Assembly: GCF_028640845.1 (NCBI RefSeq)
Contig: NC_080542.1
Coordinates: forward strand, 131,462,580-131,526,579
DNA length: 64,000 bases
Direction of reading: 5' to 3'
Source: Ahaetulla prasina
Lineage: Eukaryota; Chordata; Lepidosauria; Squamata; Colubridae
Within the stretch, counting starts at the first letter, position 1; each line of letters starts with the position of its first letter. Below, in pieces: positions 63,504-64,000 of this stretch. Both the position numbers and the translations under genes were made by a program. The notes below the pieces were generated by a model. It had not been told where the DNA came from and ran no database searches. It worked only from the letters and a program-made list of their open reading frames with translations.

Positions 63504-63838
63504 GAGGGTGGCTCAGTGGCTAAGATTCTGAGCTTGTCGATTGAAAGGTCGGCAGTTCAGCGGTTCAAATCCCTAGTGCCGCGTAATGGGGTAGGCTCCT
63601 GTTAATTGTCCCAGCTTCTGCCAACCTAGCAGTTTGAAAGCACATAAAAAATGCAAGTAGAAAAATAGGGACCACCTTTGGTGGGAAAATAACAGCATTC
63701 CATGCGCCTTTGGTGTTTAATCATGCTGGCCACATGACCATGGAGATCTCTTCGGATTGCGCTGGCTCTTCGGCTTTGAAACAGAGATGAGCACCTCCCC
63801 CTAGAGTCAGGAATGACTAGCACATATGTGCAAGGTAT
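63504..63838 (+). mobile_element. Sauria-type SINE with clear polymerase III promoter boxes
   Basis: Head GGTGGCTCAGTGGCTAAGAT contains an A-box-like TGGCTCAGTGGC and the B box is GGTTCAAATCC at 63562-63572, both tRNA-derived. The body has TCCCAGCTTCTGCCAACCTA, AATAGGGACCACCTTTGGTG and GGCCACATGACCATGGAGAT. The 3' end is AGAGTCAGGAATGACTAGCA, CATATGTGCAAGG, the BovB-like tail. Near full length. Confidence 0.93.
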
Positions 63839-64000
63839 CAGCTTTGGAAGCCATATTAGGCCGGAAGTTTCCATGCTGCCACCTTCTCATGTATGGGAAA
63901 GTAGGAGGGGGGATTTAGTAGAAGGGTTGTCTTTAGACATAATAGCATTTTTCCTGTGGGTCAAGGTCGATCCTGTATCTGGAGAAGGAGTGGTTGGAGT
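63839..64000. other. noncoding DNA to window end
   Basis: No gene or repeat recognised. Confidence 0.4.

Noticed and set aside
63504..63580. tRNA gene
   Set aside because: A and B boxes are present, but the sequence continues into a SINE body and does not fold as a full tRNA with an acceptor stem; it is a SINE head.

Overview
This window looks like non-genic nuclear DNA from a squamate reptile, most probably a snake. I found no host protein exon, rRNA or tRNA gene. The assignment rests on the repeat mixture: Sauria-type SINEs, a near full-length BovB LINE, CR1, L2, R4/Dong, L1 and a Rex1/Babar-like LINE, Penelope-like element (PLE) termini, many short hAT-type MITEs, and abundant GATA, GACA, AAT, GAA and TATCC microsatellites. 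It may be a gene desert or a large intron; the sequence does not say which. All family names come from reading motifs and ends by eye, without a database search.

Layout. 1-9 kb: AT-rich unique DNA, two hAT MITEs with 8-bp target duplications (4221-4365, 4953-5220), a TCTA/CCTA array and a probable minus-strand LTR (7540-8270). 9-17.6 kb: SINEs, LINE tails and nested insertions (LINE in SINE at 10.5-11.1 kb; SINE in MITE at 17.1-17.6 kb). 17.7-26.6 kb: a recent duplication cluster. A 1.86-kb block (17716-19579) recurs at 24706-26572, and a 1.5-kb unit is tandemly duplicated (22103-23591, 23592-25093) with a chimeric CR1 at the junction. Between them lies a PLE remnant with about 110-bp inverted termini (20032-20808) set between TA tracts. 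27.8-30.4 kb: two head-to-tail R4/Dong copies bounded by trinucleotide repeats. 32.5-34.4 kb: one Rex1-like LINE inside another in opposite orientation, then a PLE terminus. 34.7-39.9 kb: L2, Sauria SINE, DNA transposon, CR1 and L2. 40.65-41.58 kb: a 0.9-kb GA/GACA array with higher-order periodicity. 43.1-46.4 kb: BovB with a 12-bp target duplication. 47.9-49.6 kb: a Rex1-like LINE that keeps its endonuclease but has lost the RT core. 52.8-53.8 and 58.8-59.7 kb: two 5'-truncated L1s with G-rich 3' UTRs. 57.7-59.7 kb: two more PLE termini, interrupted by a MITE and an L1. The right end carries a Sauria SINE with clear A and B boxes.

Nothing here forms a working pathway; every element ORF seen is truncated or interrupted. 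The best lead is an RNA motif repeated in three unrelated-looking PLE termini (minus strand 20085-20119, 34221-34254, 58634-58667): CUGANGA, one extra base, a 5-6 bp hairpin, then GAAA and a UC-ending tetranucleotide. It resembles a hammerhead ribozyme core with almost no stem III, as reported for PLEs. The hairpin sequence differs among copies while pairing is kept. The extra base before the hairpin departs from the canonical hammerhead, so activity is not assured.
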